Shown: positions 32,981 to 41,383 of the stretch, one piece after another | How the letters are laid out: each line of letters opens with the position of its first letter | Position numbering within the stretch: position 1 is the stretch's first letter | Assembly (NCBI GenBank): GCA_020630735.1 | Contig: JAHDIP010000017.1 | Location: forward strand, 1-47,899 | Direction: 5' to 3' | Source of the DNA: Saprospiraceae bacterium | Lineage (GTDB): Bacteria > Bacteroidota > Bacteroidia > Chitinophagales > Saprospiraceae | DNA length: 47,899 nucleotides | The notes under the pieces: model-generated | What the model was told of the DNA's origin: nothing | The model's database searches: none | The model's input: only the letters and a program-made list of their open reading frames with translations | Made by a program: the position numbers and the translations under genes

Positions 32981-34591
32981 TTACACCTTTGACGTAAGAT
33001 TAGGTGCAGCAGCTAAAGTTTCATCATTTGCTTTATCAGCATACTTTTCGAAGTTCTTGTTGAAAGCAACAGCAAGAGAATGAGCTTTTGCATCATAAGC
33101 AGCTTTATCAGCCCAAGTACCTTTAGGACTTAGTACGTTGTCTGGCACATTAGGACAAGAGCCAGGCATCATAAGACCAAATACATTATGCTTGATATAT
33201 TCTACATTGTCTAACTGCCCATTAAGAGCAGCAGTGATCATTGCTCTAGTATATTTTAATGACATTCTGTTACCAACACCATAAGCACCTCCAGTCCAGC
33301 CAGTATTAACTAACCAAACATTTACATTATGTGCTTGCATTTTCTTCCCTAACATCTCTGCATATTGTGTAGGATGTAGTGGTAAAAACGGTGCACCAAA
33401 ACAAGCAGAGAATGTTGTTTGTGGTTCAACGACTCCTTCTTCTGTACCTGCTACTTTGGCAGTATAACCAGAGATAAAATGATACATGGCTTGACCAGGA
33501 GTCAATTTAGAAATAGGAGGTAATACACCAAAAGCATCACAAGTCAAAAAGAAAATATTTCTTGGATGTCCACCTTTAGATACAGGAAGTGCATTTTCGA
33601 TGTGATATATAGGATAAGAAACTCTTGTATTTTGAGTGATTTCTGATTTAGAAAAGTCAGGTGTTCGAGTTCCTTCTTCAAAACCAATATTTTCTAAGAT
33701 TGCTCCATGTTTGATAGCAGCATAAATTTCTGGTTCTTTTTCAGGCGTAAGATCAATTGTTTTTGCATAACAACCGCCTTCAAAGTTGAAAACGCCTGTA
33801 TCTGACCAACCATGTTCGTCATCACCAATCAACCCACGATTTGGGTCAGCAGAAAGTGTTGTTTTACCTGTTCCAGATAAACCAAAAAATACAGCAGTAT
33901 CACCATCTTCGCCAACGTTGGCAGAGCAGTGCATAGAAAGTACGTCTCTATTTTTAGGCAATACATAATTGAGTACAGAGAAGATTCCTTTTTTGATTTC
34001 GCCAGTATAGCCAGTTCCACCAATTATAATTTGCTTTTTCGTGAAATTAATTATTGCAAAATTATGCTGACGTGTACCATCTACACTTGCATTAGCCATA
34101 AAGCCAGGAGCGCAGAGGATGACCCATTCAGGAGAGAAGTTAAGTACTTCTTCTTTAGTAGGGCGCAAAAACATATTATTAGCAAACTGATTACTCCAAG
34201 GATATTCAGATACCAAACGAATATTAAGTCGATAATTATTATCAGCACAAGCATAAGAGTCTCTTACGAATACTTCTTTGCCATCAAAGTACTTGATAAT
34301 TTTGTTGTAAAGTCCATCAAATTTACCTGCATCAAAAGGCATATTGATGTCGCCCCAATCTACAGAGGTAGCAGTAATGTCATCTTTTACGATAAAGCGA
34401 TCCTTAGGTGAACGTCCAGTAAATTCTCCAGTATTGATGCAAACTGCACCACTACTTGTAATAATTCCTTGTCCTCTTTTAACGGTTTCTTCTACTAATA
34501 CTTCTGGTGGTAAATTCCAATGTGCAGTGACATTTGAAATGCCTAATTCTGTTAAACTAGCATTAGGATTTTTTAGTCCTGTCTCTTTCAT
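32981..34591 (-). CDS. pckA: Phosphoenolpyruvate carboxykinase (ATP)
   Basis: I start it at the ATG at 34591 (536 residues, normal for the family; a TTG at 34615 would add eight). Motifs are all present: GEFTGRSPKDRFIVKD, the oxaloacetate region, the PEPCK-specific segment GGTGYTGEIKKGIFSVLNY, the kinase-1 P-loop GLSGTGKTTLS (237 onward), the metal-binding IGDDEHGW and NVWLVNTGWTGGAYG. It converts oxaloacetate and ATP to phosphoenolpyruvate and CO2, the entry step of gluconeogenesis. It is a single-gene unit with a long AT-rich upstream region and a strong leader hairpin (34600-34659), which suggests post-transcriptional control. Confidence 0.97.
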   Translation of the reverse strand: MKETGLKNPNASLTELGISNVTAHWNLPPEVLVEETVKRGQGIITSSGAVCINTGEFTGRSPKDRFIVKDDITATSVDWGDINMPFDAGKFDGLYNKIIKYFDGKEVFVRDSYACADNNYRLNIRLVSEYPWSNQFANNMFLRPTKEEVLNFSPEWVILCAPGFMANASVDGTRQHNFAIINFTKKQIIIGGTGYTGEIKKGIFSVLNYVLPKNRDVLSMHCSANVGEDGDTAVFFGLSGTGKTTLSADPNRGLIGDDEHGWSDTGVFNFEGGCYAKTIDLTPEKEPEIYAAIKHGAILENIGFEEGTRTPDFSKSEITQNTRVSYPIYHIENALPVSKGGHPRNIFFLTCDAFGVLPPISKLTPGQAMYHFISGYTAKVAGTEEGVVEPQTTFSACFGAPFLPLHPTQYAEMLGKKMQAHNVNVWLVNTGWTGGAYGVGNRMSLKYTRAMITAALNGQLDNVEYIKHNVFGLMMPGSCPNVPDNVLSPKGTWADKAAYDAKAHSLAVAFNKNFEKYADKANDETLAAAPNLTSKV

Positions 34592-34599
34592 GTTGCATT

Positions 34600-34659
34600 C
34601 TAGTTGAAAAACCAAAATTGCTGATTATGTTTAAAGAGGTCCGCATAATCAGCAACTAG
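34600..34659 (-). promoter_or_regulatory. Leader hairpin of pckA with an alternative pairing
   Basis: On the minus strand TTGCTGATTATG and CATAATCAGCAA (34644-34655 and 34618-34629) form a perfect 12-bp stem followed by TTTTGGTTTTT, terminator-like and ending only about 25 bases before the ATG. The flanking CTAGTTG (34653-34659) can instead pair with CAACTAG (34600-34606), which encloses the T-tract. The rest of the gap to 35028 has no gene I can support. Confidence 0.5.
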
Positions 34660-35028
34660 GGCTTAGGTTTTAAAAATGATTTTCTTGTTCGTTAAAGACA
34701 CATAATGCCTTAGTATATTCTAAATTAGATTTGTTCTTATTTTAATCGAGGTTATTAAAAAACAGAAACGAAGTAGCTGTTTTAAATGAGATCATCCTAA
34801 ATAAATCTTTATTATTTTACAATGAACTCTGTATTTATGACATTTTTATGGTCAGTGATTGTGTGTGTTTTTATAAGTTTATTACTTGAAACTTAATGAA
34901 GGATATACTTCAGACAAGAAAGAATCCTCTAACACACTTTAATTGAGACGTTAAAGTTACGGAAGTTGAGACAATTTTTTTTAAATATAATGTTTTTGTA
35001 AATGTAAAAACTTAAAGTAACAAACTAC

Positions 35029-35061
35029 ATAAAGGACAAATATAAAATATTAATCCTTTAT
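35029..35061 (-). terminator. Hairpin behind the TonB receptor operon
   Basis: ATAAAGGA (35029-35036) pairs with TCCTTTAT (35054-35061) about 60 bp after the receptor stop. AT-rich, with a short stem; a plausible but weak terminator. Confidence 0.4.
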
Positions 35062-35123
35062 AATCAGTTATTTAGAAGCTTTTTAAGTAATTATGTGTTT
35101 TTTGATATTAGAGAAAAAAAAAT

Positions 35124-37685
35124 TTAAAATTCTCCACGAAGAGCGAAGATAAAGTTCCGTCCTGGGGCACTAATACCAGAGGCAAAGGGGCGGTAATGTA
35201 AATCCATAATATTTTCTATGTCGAAATTGATGCTCATTCGTTTAGCAAATTGATAGGAAGCATATAAGTTAAATGTTTGCCAAGCAAGACTACCAACTCC
35301 TTCTATTGCATGTTCTTCATTATCAGCATCATTAAGGGCATAATCTTCCCAAGCTTTTTTGCCATTAAATCGAACGATTCCCTCAATTCTTAATTTATTT
35401 TTATTGTAAGCTAGCTTGAATTGCCCATATACTGGAGGTATATGCGAAAGCGGTTTTTCGGTATCATCTACAAGTATTGATCGACCTCTGGTATAATTTA
35501 TACTAGACTTTATTTGCCAAACGGAATTGATATTGTAAAGGAAATTTCCTGAAAGACCAAAAACTTTTCCATTAAGTGCATTTACATTTTGCTGGACTCT
35601 ATGTGGTTCTCCTTCGACTACAAGTAGGGTGTCGCCGTTAGTCAAAGAACCGATTTGTCTTACAATAGCATCTTTGAGATAAGTATAAAATCCAGTGGCA
35701 CTGATTTTTACAGATCTACCTTCACTATGACCAGAGGAATTGATCTTTGCCCCAAACTCTTTCGCAATGGTTAATTCTCCATTTGTTGCATGTTCGGGCT
35801 GTAGGTCTTTATTTGGAGCAGTTACAAAATAGTTTTTAGCTCTAATTTTTGAAAAGTCATCAATATTAGGAGAGCGAAAAGCTGTAGAAACTAACATCCT
35901 GACTTGAAGTCTATTTTTAGGGTTCCAAGTCAATCCAGTACCCCAAGTTATAGCTGTATTGTTGGTAGAAATACCTGGATCAATATAAGAATCAGGCCAA
36001 GTAATAACTGGGTCATCTGCTTCAAATTGAGACAATAAATTGACATTCGAAAATCGAAGACCTGCATTAAAATTTAATGTAGAATTACTATTTTTTCCAC
36101 GATAATAAACGTATCCAGCATAAGTAGACATTGTACTTCCTCCACTTGGATAACGACTTACTTCATCGTTGATTATTTTTTCATTCTTAATATTGATCCG
36201 TCCTGCTTTTGAATATACTAGATTATAGTTGCCTTCTAAACCATAAGATAAGTTATGCCGTTCAGCGTCATCAAAAGCTTTTTTGAAATCAGCTGTGAGA
36301 CTGGCTACATGAACATCAACTTTACTGAAGCTTCTATATAGTTTTGCGACCTTTCGTTGAAGCCTATCCTCATCTATGCGTTGGTATGCAGCAATGAAGG
36401 TAGCTTTATCATAAATGGCAGTAGGTTTTAAACTCTTAATTTTTAAGGATGTTAAAAGCCTTTTTTGAGGGCCATAATTCCATTCTGCCCATTTGAGTTT
36501 AGCAGCATTTTCTAAGGTATCTACCAATATATCATAGCGAGGTACATTGGTAGAGGTAGAATATTGTGTATTAAAAACAAAGCTCAGGTGATCTTTAGGT
36601 TGAAATTTAATTTTCTGCATTAGATCGAACTGACTATAAGCTGTACCCACTTGTATATTAGGGTCTGAATTTTCTAAAGTAACATCTTCGCCATCTATAC
36701 GCTGTACATAGTACCTTCTTTTTCCAAAATCTGGATATTCTTCTGGTCTGTTGTCACCAGCTCTTAAGTCTCCGTAATTTGAGTAGGTTGCACTAGATAT
36801 AGATCCCCATTTCTTGGTGCCATAATCCACATCAACATGTAGCGATTTTTCCATATTAGCACTCGAAAAGCGCGTATATGCATTCGTTAATAGATTATAA
36901 TTATCGCTACTTATATTGGCATCTCCAAACAATAATTTTGGTTCTCTTGATCGGAAATGAACTACTCCTCCTAGTGCGTCACTACCATAGACTAATGAAC
37001 CTGGACCATAAATAACTTCAACTTGTTCCAGCATAGCATTATCAACAGTAATAGCATTTTGCAAATGTCCGTTTCTATAGATTGCATTATTCATTCGTAC
37101 ACCATCCAAAACTAATAATACTCGATTGGCTTCAAAACCTCTAATGACAGGACTACCACCACCCATTTGTGATTTTTGGATATAAACTCCTCCATCGTTA
37201 TTGATAGCATCAACAGCTGTTTGCCCATTAAGAAAAGCTATTTCTTCTTTTCCTATTTTTTGTACAACGTAAGGTATTTCAGAAATGGGGTCGTCTGGTC
37301 GACCAATAACAACAATACTGTCTAAAAGTACATTATCTACGTACATTTTTACCTTGGCGCCTAACTTCCGAATTTGGTAGAAAGGTAACTTTAAGTCACG
37401 ATAACCTAGATATGAAAAGTTGATTTCATCACGATAGGCTAAGTCCGAAAGAACACAGGTTCCATCAAAATCGGAAGTTGCCGTAAATGAATAATCATCG
37501 GTATAAATAGTAACTCCTATAATAGGTTCACCTGTATCACCATCGACAATAGTTATAGTCATATCTGTTTGTGAAAATAAGCTAGTGGGATTGATAGACA
37601 GCGCTATAGTTATTATCAAGGATAATAGAAGAGAAGTATAGTTGAAGCTATTTTTTAGTAAAAATTTTAGTCTAATATATATCAC
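35124..37685 (-). CDS. TonB-dependent outer-membrane receptor, haem/haemoglobin-receptor-like
   Basis: The product has 853 residues, with GTG as the start at 37685, 2 bp after the kinase stop. It has a signal sequence (to about residue 39, SLFSQ), a CarboxypepD_reg-like N-terminal domain (about 42-120; ITIVDGDTGEPIIGVTIY), a plug domain (about 130-250; MGGGSPVIRGFEANRVLLVLDGVRMNNAIY and EVIYGPGSLVYGSDALGG), and a 22-strand barrel ending in ...APGRNFIFALRGEF. The plug wording and the DLQPEHATNGEL stretch in the barrel resemble haemoglobin/haem and lactoferrin-type receptors. The ligand is inferred, not shown. Third gene of the DUF3089 - kinase - receptor operon. Confidence 0.9.
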   Translation of the reverse strand: MIYIRLKFLLKNSFNYTSLLLSLIITIALSINPTSLFSQTDMTITIVDGDTGEPIIGVTIYTDDYSFTATSDFDGTCVLSDLAYRDEINFSYLGYRDLKLPFYQIRKLGAKVKMYVDNVLLDSIVVIGRPDDPISEIPYVVQKIGKEEIAFLNGQTAVDAINNDGGVYIQKSQMGGGSPVIRGFEANRVLLVLDGVRMNNAIYRNGHLQNAITVDNAMLEQVEVIYGPGSLVYGSDALGGVVHFRSREPKLLFGDANISSDNYNLLTNAYTRFSSANMEKSLHVDVDYGTKKWGSISSATYSNYGDLRAGDNRPEEYPDFGKRRYYVQRIDGEDVTLENSDPNIQVGTAYSQFDLMQKIKFQPKDHLSFVFNTQYSTSTNVPRYDILVDTLENAAKLKWAEWNYGPQKRLLTSLKIKSLKPTAIYDKATFIAAYQRIDEDRLQRKVAKLYRSFSKVDVHVASLTADFKKAFDDAERHNLSYGLEGNYNLVYSKAGRINIKNEKIINDEVSRYPSGGSTMSTYAGYVYYRGKNSNSTLNFNAGLRFSNVNLLSQFEADDPVITWPDSYIDPGISTNNTAITWGTGLTWNPKNRLQVRMLVSTAFRSPNIDDFSKIRAKNYFVTAPNKDLQPEHATNGELTIAKEFGAKINSSGHSEGRSVKISATGFYTYLKDAIVRQIGSLTNGDTLLVVEGEPHRVQQNVNALNGKVFGLSGNFLYNINSVWQIKSSINYTRGRSILVDDTEKPLSHIPPVYGQFKLAYNKNKLRIEGIVRFNGKKAWEDYALNDADNEEHAIEGVGSLAWQTFNLYASYQFAKRMSINFDIENIMDLHYRPFASGISAPGRNFIFALRGEF

Positions 37686-37687
37686 AT

Positions 37688-38854
37688 TTAACCCTTGGGG
37701 AGTTTTATTGTAAATGTAGTTCCCTCGTTAACTATAGATTCTTTTACAAAAATCTTGCCAGAATGGTAGGATTCTATAATGCGTTTGGCTAGTGATAAGC
37801 CGAGTCCCCAACCTCGTTTTTTGGTTGTAAATCCTGGTTGAAAGACCGTTTTATGTTTTGATGATGGAATTCCTTTTCCTGTATCCATTATATCCATTAC
37901 TACAAAATCTTTTTCCTCATATACGATAGCACTTATTTCTCCAGTGCCATCCATAGCGTCTAAGGCGTTTCTGAGGAGGTTTTCGATGACCCAGTCAAAT
38001 AAAGGAGGATTGATGTTAACAAGGACTTCTTCTTTTTCTTCAACCTTAGGAAAATCGAATTTTACTTTACGAGAAGCTCGTCGTTGCATATACGTTTTGC
38101 ATTTGTCGAGTTCTTCATAAATGTTAATTTTTTCGAGTGCAGGAGAAGAGCCAATTTTAGAGAAGCGATCGGCAATCAGTTCAAGTCGTGTTACATCATT
38201 ACGCAATTCGCCCAATACATCCTGCGTCATTTTATCTTCCTCATTCATCATCTTTAGGTGTTCAATCCAACCAATAATAGCTGTAATGGGTGTGCCTAAT
38301 TGATGGGCGGTTTCTTTAGCCATACCTACCCACACTAAGTTTTGTTCCGATCGACGAGCAGAACTAAAACCAATATAGCCCAATGCGATAAAAGAAACAA
38401 TCAATACAAATTGTAATAAAGGGAAATATTTGAGTAAAGTAAGTAAAGTAGAGTTTTTGTAGTAAATATTTTGTGCAAAACCTTTGATAGGTTCATAACC
38501 TTCTGCCCTCATTTCCGCCAATTCTTGTTCGAGAAAAACTAAGTTGGTATCATTTTCTTCTCCAAAATTACGGGCAGCATTTACTTTGCCTGCTTCACTA
38601 GCAAGCAATACAGGTATGGTTTTGTTAGAAGCAATCAACTCATAGTGTAGGGTAAAATCACAATTATCAAAATCTTCCGAATCACCATCATTTAGCATCT
38701 CTTGAGCTTTGACCCAAAGCTCAACTTTGTTTCGTTCTTCATCAGCCAACTTACTAGCAAGGTAATTGGTATATACCAATGAAATGATAATAATGAGCAG
38801 CCCTGCTATCGCTAAATAAAGTTTCCACCTTGTTTTTTGTGTGTAAATATCCAT
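37688..38854 (-). CDS. Membrane sensor histidine kinase
   Basis: The product has 388 residues. TM1 is at about 12-31, a ~110-residue periplasmic domain follows, and TM2 is at about 143-165. The dimerisation helix has WVGMAKETAHQLGTPITAI with the phospho-accepting His184 (the HQLGTP form common in Bacteroidota). The ATPase domain has NLLRNALDAMDGTGEI (N box), DTGKGIP (G1), and GWGLGLSLAKRIIESY (G2). No response regulator gene is adjacent. It starts 16 bp after the DUF3089 gene and ends 2 bp before the receptor start, so all three are probably one transcript; it could sense the receptor's substrate status (inference). Confidence 0.9.
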   Translation of the reverse strand: MDIYTQKTRWKLYLAIAGLLIIIISLVYTNYLASKLADEERNKVELWVKAQEMLNDGDSEDFDNCDFTLHYELIASNKTIPVLLASEAGKVNAARNFGEENDTNLVFLEQELAEMRAEGYEPIKGFAQNIYYKNSTLLTLLKYFPLLQFVLIVSFIALGYIGFSSARRSEQNLVWVGMAKETAHQLGTPITAIIGWIEHLKMMNEEDKMTQDVLGELRNDVTRLELIADRFSKIGSSPALEKINIYEELDKCKTYMQRRASRKVKFDFPKVEEKEEVLVNINPPLFDWVIENLLRNALDAMDGTGEISAIVYEEKDFVVMDIMDTGKGIPSSKHKTVFQPGFTTKKRGWGLGLSLAKRIIESYHSGKIFVKESIVNEGTTFTIKLPKG

Positions 38855-38870
38855 TGGATATATTGTATAT

Positions 38871-39908
38871 TTATCGTAAGTAAGACTCTACTCTCTCTTC
38901 AGCATTTTTGCGAACATTCAAGTAGTAGAAATTAAAATCAGCGATATGGTAGTTTTTCATTCGAATAAAAACACTACCAGGAAATTTTGGTTTGGTAGCC
39001 CAAAGTAAGCCATTGTGTACTTGAGCATCTACCAATTCATCGTAAAATCCTTTGTCAAAGTTTCGGAGTACAGCTCCCTCATTCATATCTTTACTCGCAT
39101 AAGTATCGTCAATAGTCCACGTTAAAGGATTCGTAACAATAAAGTTATTTTCTTCATTATGGTTGTTAGGGTAGTGTCCTTTTTGATAGGTCCTCCAAGA
39201 ACAAAAACAACCTACATCAGCTGCTTTTTTGCAAGGAGGTATGGTCTTGAAATAATCAGATGGAGCTGGCATACCTACCAAATAAGCAACAACTAGTTTA
39301 TCTTGTAATTCTTTTCCATCAAAAAACTCTCGTACTAAGTTTCCTGCATGCAAGGTTCCTTGGCTATGTGCTGCGATGATAATTGGACGATCATTATTAT
39401 AATGTTCTAAATAATATTCAAAAGACGATTTGATATCATTATAAGCTATATCAAAAGCACGTTTTGATGATACTTTATCTTCAGAATAAAAGGCCTTTAA
39501 AACTCCTTGCCGATAGCGAGGAGCATAAATTTTTCCAACAGAATTGAAGATAGATGCTTGATGTAAAATGGTTGTTTCATCCGTTTGCTTATTGACTTTA
39601 GGATCGTCTATTGCAGCATTCCAATTGATGTCATTGCGTTCTCCAAAATAAGTCGTTGGATGCAAGAAAAAAACATCTACCTCAGCAGTAGCTTGTTTGT
39701 CCTTTAGGTTATTAGTAGGTGTCCTATCAGCATTGTCTTTTTTTGTTGGTAAAGCTGCCCAATTATCACTATCGGCGTAGTCAGGTATGGCAGGAATTTG
39801 TTGTTCATTAAAACTAGACAAAGCTTTAGGTGCTGTACAAAATTGAAACAGAAAAATAGCGAGTACTATCCAAATGATATTTTTAATTGTTGGGGAAACT
39901 TTTTTCAT
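38871..39908 (-). CDS. DUF3089 lipoprotein alpha/beta hydrolase
   Basis: The product has 345 residues. A signal peptide with Cys in LFQFCTAPKA suggests a lipoprotein. The DUF3089 core includes VDVFFLHPTTYFG, the nucleophile elbow AAHSQGTLHAGNLV (AHSQG, Ser about residue 173), GMPAPSDYFKTIPPC, and NPLTWT. Family members are putative lipases or esterases; the substrate is not known. First gene of the operon with the kinase and TonB receptor, which hints that it processes the ligand taken up by the receptor (inference). Confidence 0.85.
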   Translation of the reverse strand: MKKVSPTIKNIIWIVLAIFLFQFCTAPKALSSFNEQQIPAIPDYADSDNWAALPTKKDNADRTPTNNLKDKQATAEVDVFFLHPTTYFGERNDINWNAAIDDPKVNKQTDETTILHQASIFNSVGKIYAPRYRQGVLKAFYSEDKVSSKRAFDIAYNDIKSSFEYYLEHYNNDRPIIIAAHSQGTLHAGNLVREFFDGKELQDKLVVAYLVGMPAPSDYFKTIPPCKKAADVGCFCSWRTYQKGHYPNNHNEENNFIVTNPLTWTIDDTYASKDMNEGAVLRNFDKGFYDELVDAQVHNGLLWATKPKFPGSVFIRMKNYHIADFNFYYLNVRKNAEERVESYLR

Positions 39909-39957
39909 AAAATGAGCTAACTTAAGGTGTAATGAGTATTATACAATTTATTCTATT

Positions 39958-40030
39958 TTGAGCATTAAATGGTTTTCGAATTACCAAAAGTTTAAAGCTT
40001 CTGAGAATCAAAAGGTTGTTCCTAACGATG
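39958..40030 (+). repeat. Degenerate copy of the ~105-bp repeat (family C)
   Basis: TGGTTTTCGAATTACCAAAAG, TTTAAAGCTTCTGAGAATC and GTTCCTAACGATGA match the family C order, with many substitutions and a lost right end. It appears to be an old copy. The rest of 40031-40155 holds nothing I can support. Confidence 0.55.
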
Positions 40031-40155
40031 AACATAAAATAGAGCACCGATAGGGATAAATCCTTGCAATTCAAAACCACAAGATACATAAATAACGTCT
40101 CTATACGTTTTTATGATGCAAAAGCAGATAAAAATCGTTAAAAAATTAAAACGAT

Positions 40156-40188
40156 TTGGCAGATTCTAAAAACTTCGCTGTAATTTTG
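40156..40188 (+). promoter_or_regulatory. Promoter of trhO
   Basis: TTG (40156-40158), a 22-base spacer, and TAATTTTG (40181-40188) fit the Bacteroidota -33/-7 pattern, with the ATG 18 bp further on, giving a very short leader. Confidence 0.6.
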
Positions 40189-40205
40189 CGATTCATAAAA
40201 AAAAT

Positions 40206-41255
40206 ATGAAAAGAAAGCATTTATACAATAAGGTAGACAAAGAGGTACTAAAAAAACAATTGCAAGAAAGTGACGAAAAAAGGATCACGCTTTCTTTCTA
40301 TCAGTATGCCCATATTGCAAATCCTCAACTATTTAGAGATCATTTGTATTTGGAATGGGACGAATTGGGTGTTTGTGGAAGGGTGTATGTTTCCCAAGAA
40401 GGTGTCAATGCTCAAATATCTGTACCTGAACATCAGTTTGAACAGTTTAAAAAGCAAATCAATAGCATTTCTTTTTTAGAGGGAGTACGTCTGAATATTG
40501 CGATTGAAGATGACGGTAAATCGTTTTATAAACTAAAGATTAAAGTCAAAGAAAAAATCGTAGCCGATGGCCTGGATGATAAGGCTTTTGATGTAACAAA
40601 TAAAGGGGTACACCTCAATGCTGAAACGTTTAACAAACTAGCGGAAGATCCCAATACTATAATCGTAGACATGCGCAATCATTACGAAAGTGAAGTTGGG
40701 CATTTCGAAGATGCTATTTTACCAGATGTAGAAACATTTAGGGAAGCATTACCATTAGTTGAAAAAATGTTAGAGGATGATAAGGACAAAAATATAGTGA
40801 TGTATTGTACAGGTGGTATTCGATGCGAAAAAGCCAGTGCTTATTACAAATACAAAGGCTTCAAAAATGTCTATCAACTAGAAGGAGGAATTATTGAGTA
40901 TGCTCGCCAAGTGGCAAAAAAAGGCTTAGAAAATAAATTCAAAGGTAAAAATTTCGTTTTCGATGAGCGAATGGGAGAACGCATTAGTAAGGAAACAATT
41001 GCTAAATGTCATCAATGTGGGGCTTCGTGTGATACTCATGTAAATTGTGCCAATGATGCTTGCCATATTCTTTTTATTCAATGTGAGAGCTGTGCAGCTA
41101 AATACGAGAGTTGTTGCTCAAAAAAATGTAGTGATTTCAATAAACTACCAGAAGAAGAACGTGAAGTATTGAAAAAAACGGAAGCTTTTAATGGTACTAA
41201 ATTTGGCAAAGGACGCTACAAAGCTCATCACAAAGATGACGGTTTGATGGAATAG
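40206..41255 (+). CDS. trhO: tRNA uridine(34) hydroxylase, rhodanese family (TrhO/YceA)
   Basis: The product has 349 residues, the usual length of TrhO. The N-terminal acylphosphatase-like domain has [22 protein letters not shown] and [15 protein letters not shown]; the rhodanese domain has [21 protein letters not shown] and the catalytic Cys in [19 protein letters not shown]; the C-terminal part is Cys-rich ([26 protein letters not shown]), possibly a metal-binding tail. The enzyme makes 5-hydroxyuridine at tRNA position 34 in a prephenate-independent pathway. It has its own promoter and is probably a single gene. Confidence 0.93.
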   Translation: MKRKHLYNKVDKEVLKKQLQESDEKRITLSFYQYAHIANPQLFRDHLYLEWDELGVCGRVYVSQEGVNAQISVPEHQFEQFKKQINSISFLEGVRLNIAIEDDGKSFYKLKIKVKEKIVADGLDDKAFDVTNKGVHLNAETFNKLAEDPNTIIVDMRNHYESEVGHFEDAILPDVETFREALPLVEKMLEDDKDKNIVMYCTGGIRCEKASAYYKYKGFKNVYQLEGGIIEYARQVAKKGLENKFKGKNFVFDERMGERISKETIAKCHQCGASCDTHVNCANDACHILFIQCESCAAKYESCCSKKCSDFNKLPEEEREVLKKTEAFNGTKFGKGRYKAHHKDDGLME

Positions 41256-41383
41256 TGATAAGACCAAATTCGATAGAAAAAAGACGTTTTTTGAATTTAC
41301 CGCTGTCCTATTGCTATTTACATTAAAAAAAACTATAATTTGGGGTTTAATTAAAAAACGTCAAAACAAAGCTTTTCATCCAA

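Noticed and set aside
41283-41362. Inverted repeat GACGTTTTTT ... AAAAAACGTC
   Set aside because: The arms are mostly A/T homopolymer and 60 bp apart; likely chance in an AT-rich gap, with no T-tract logic or known motif.
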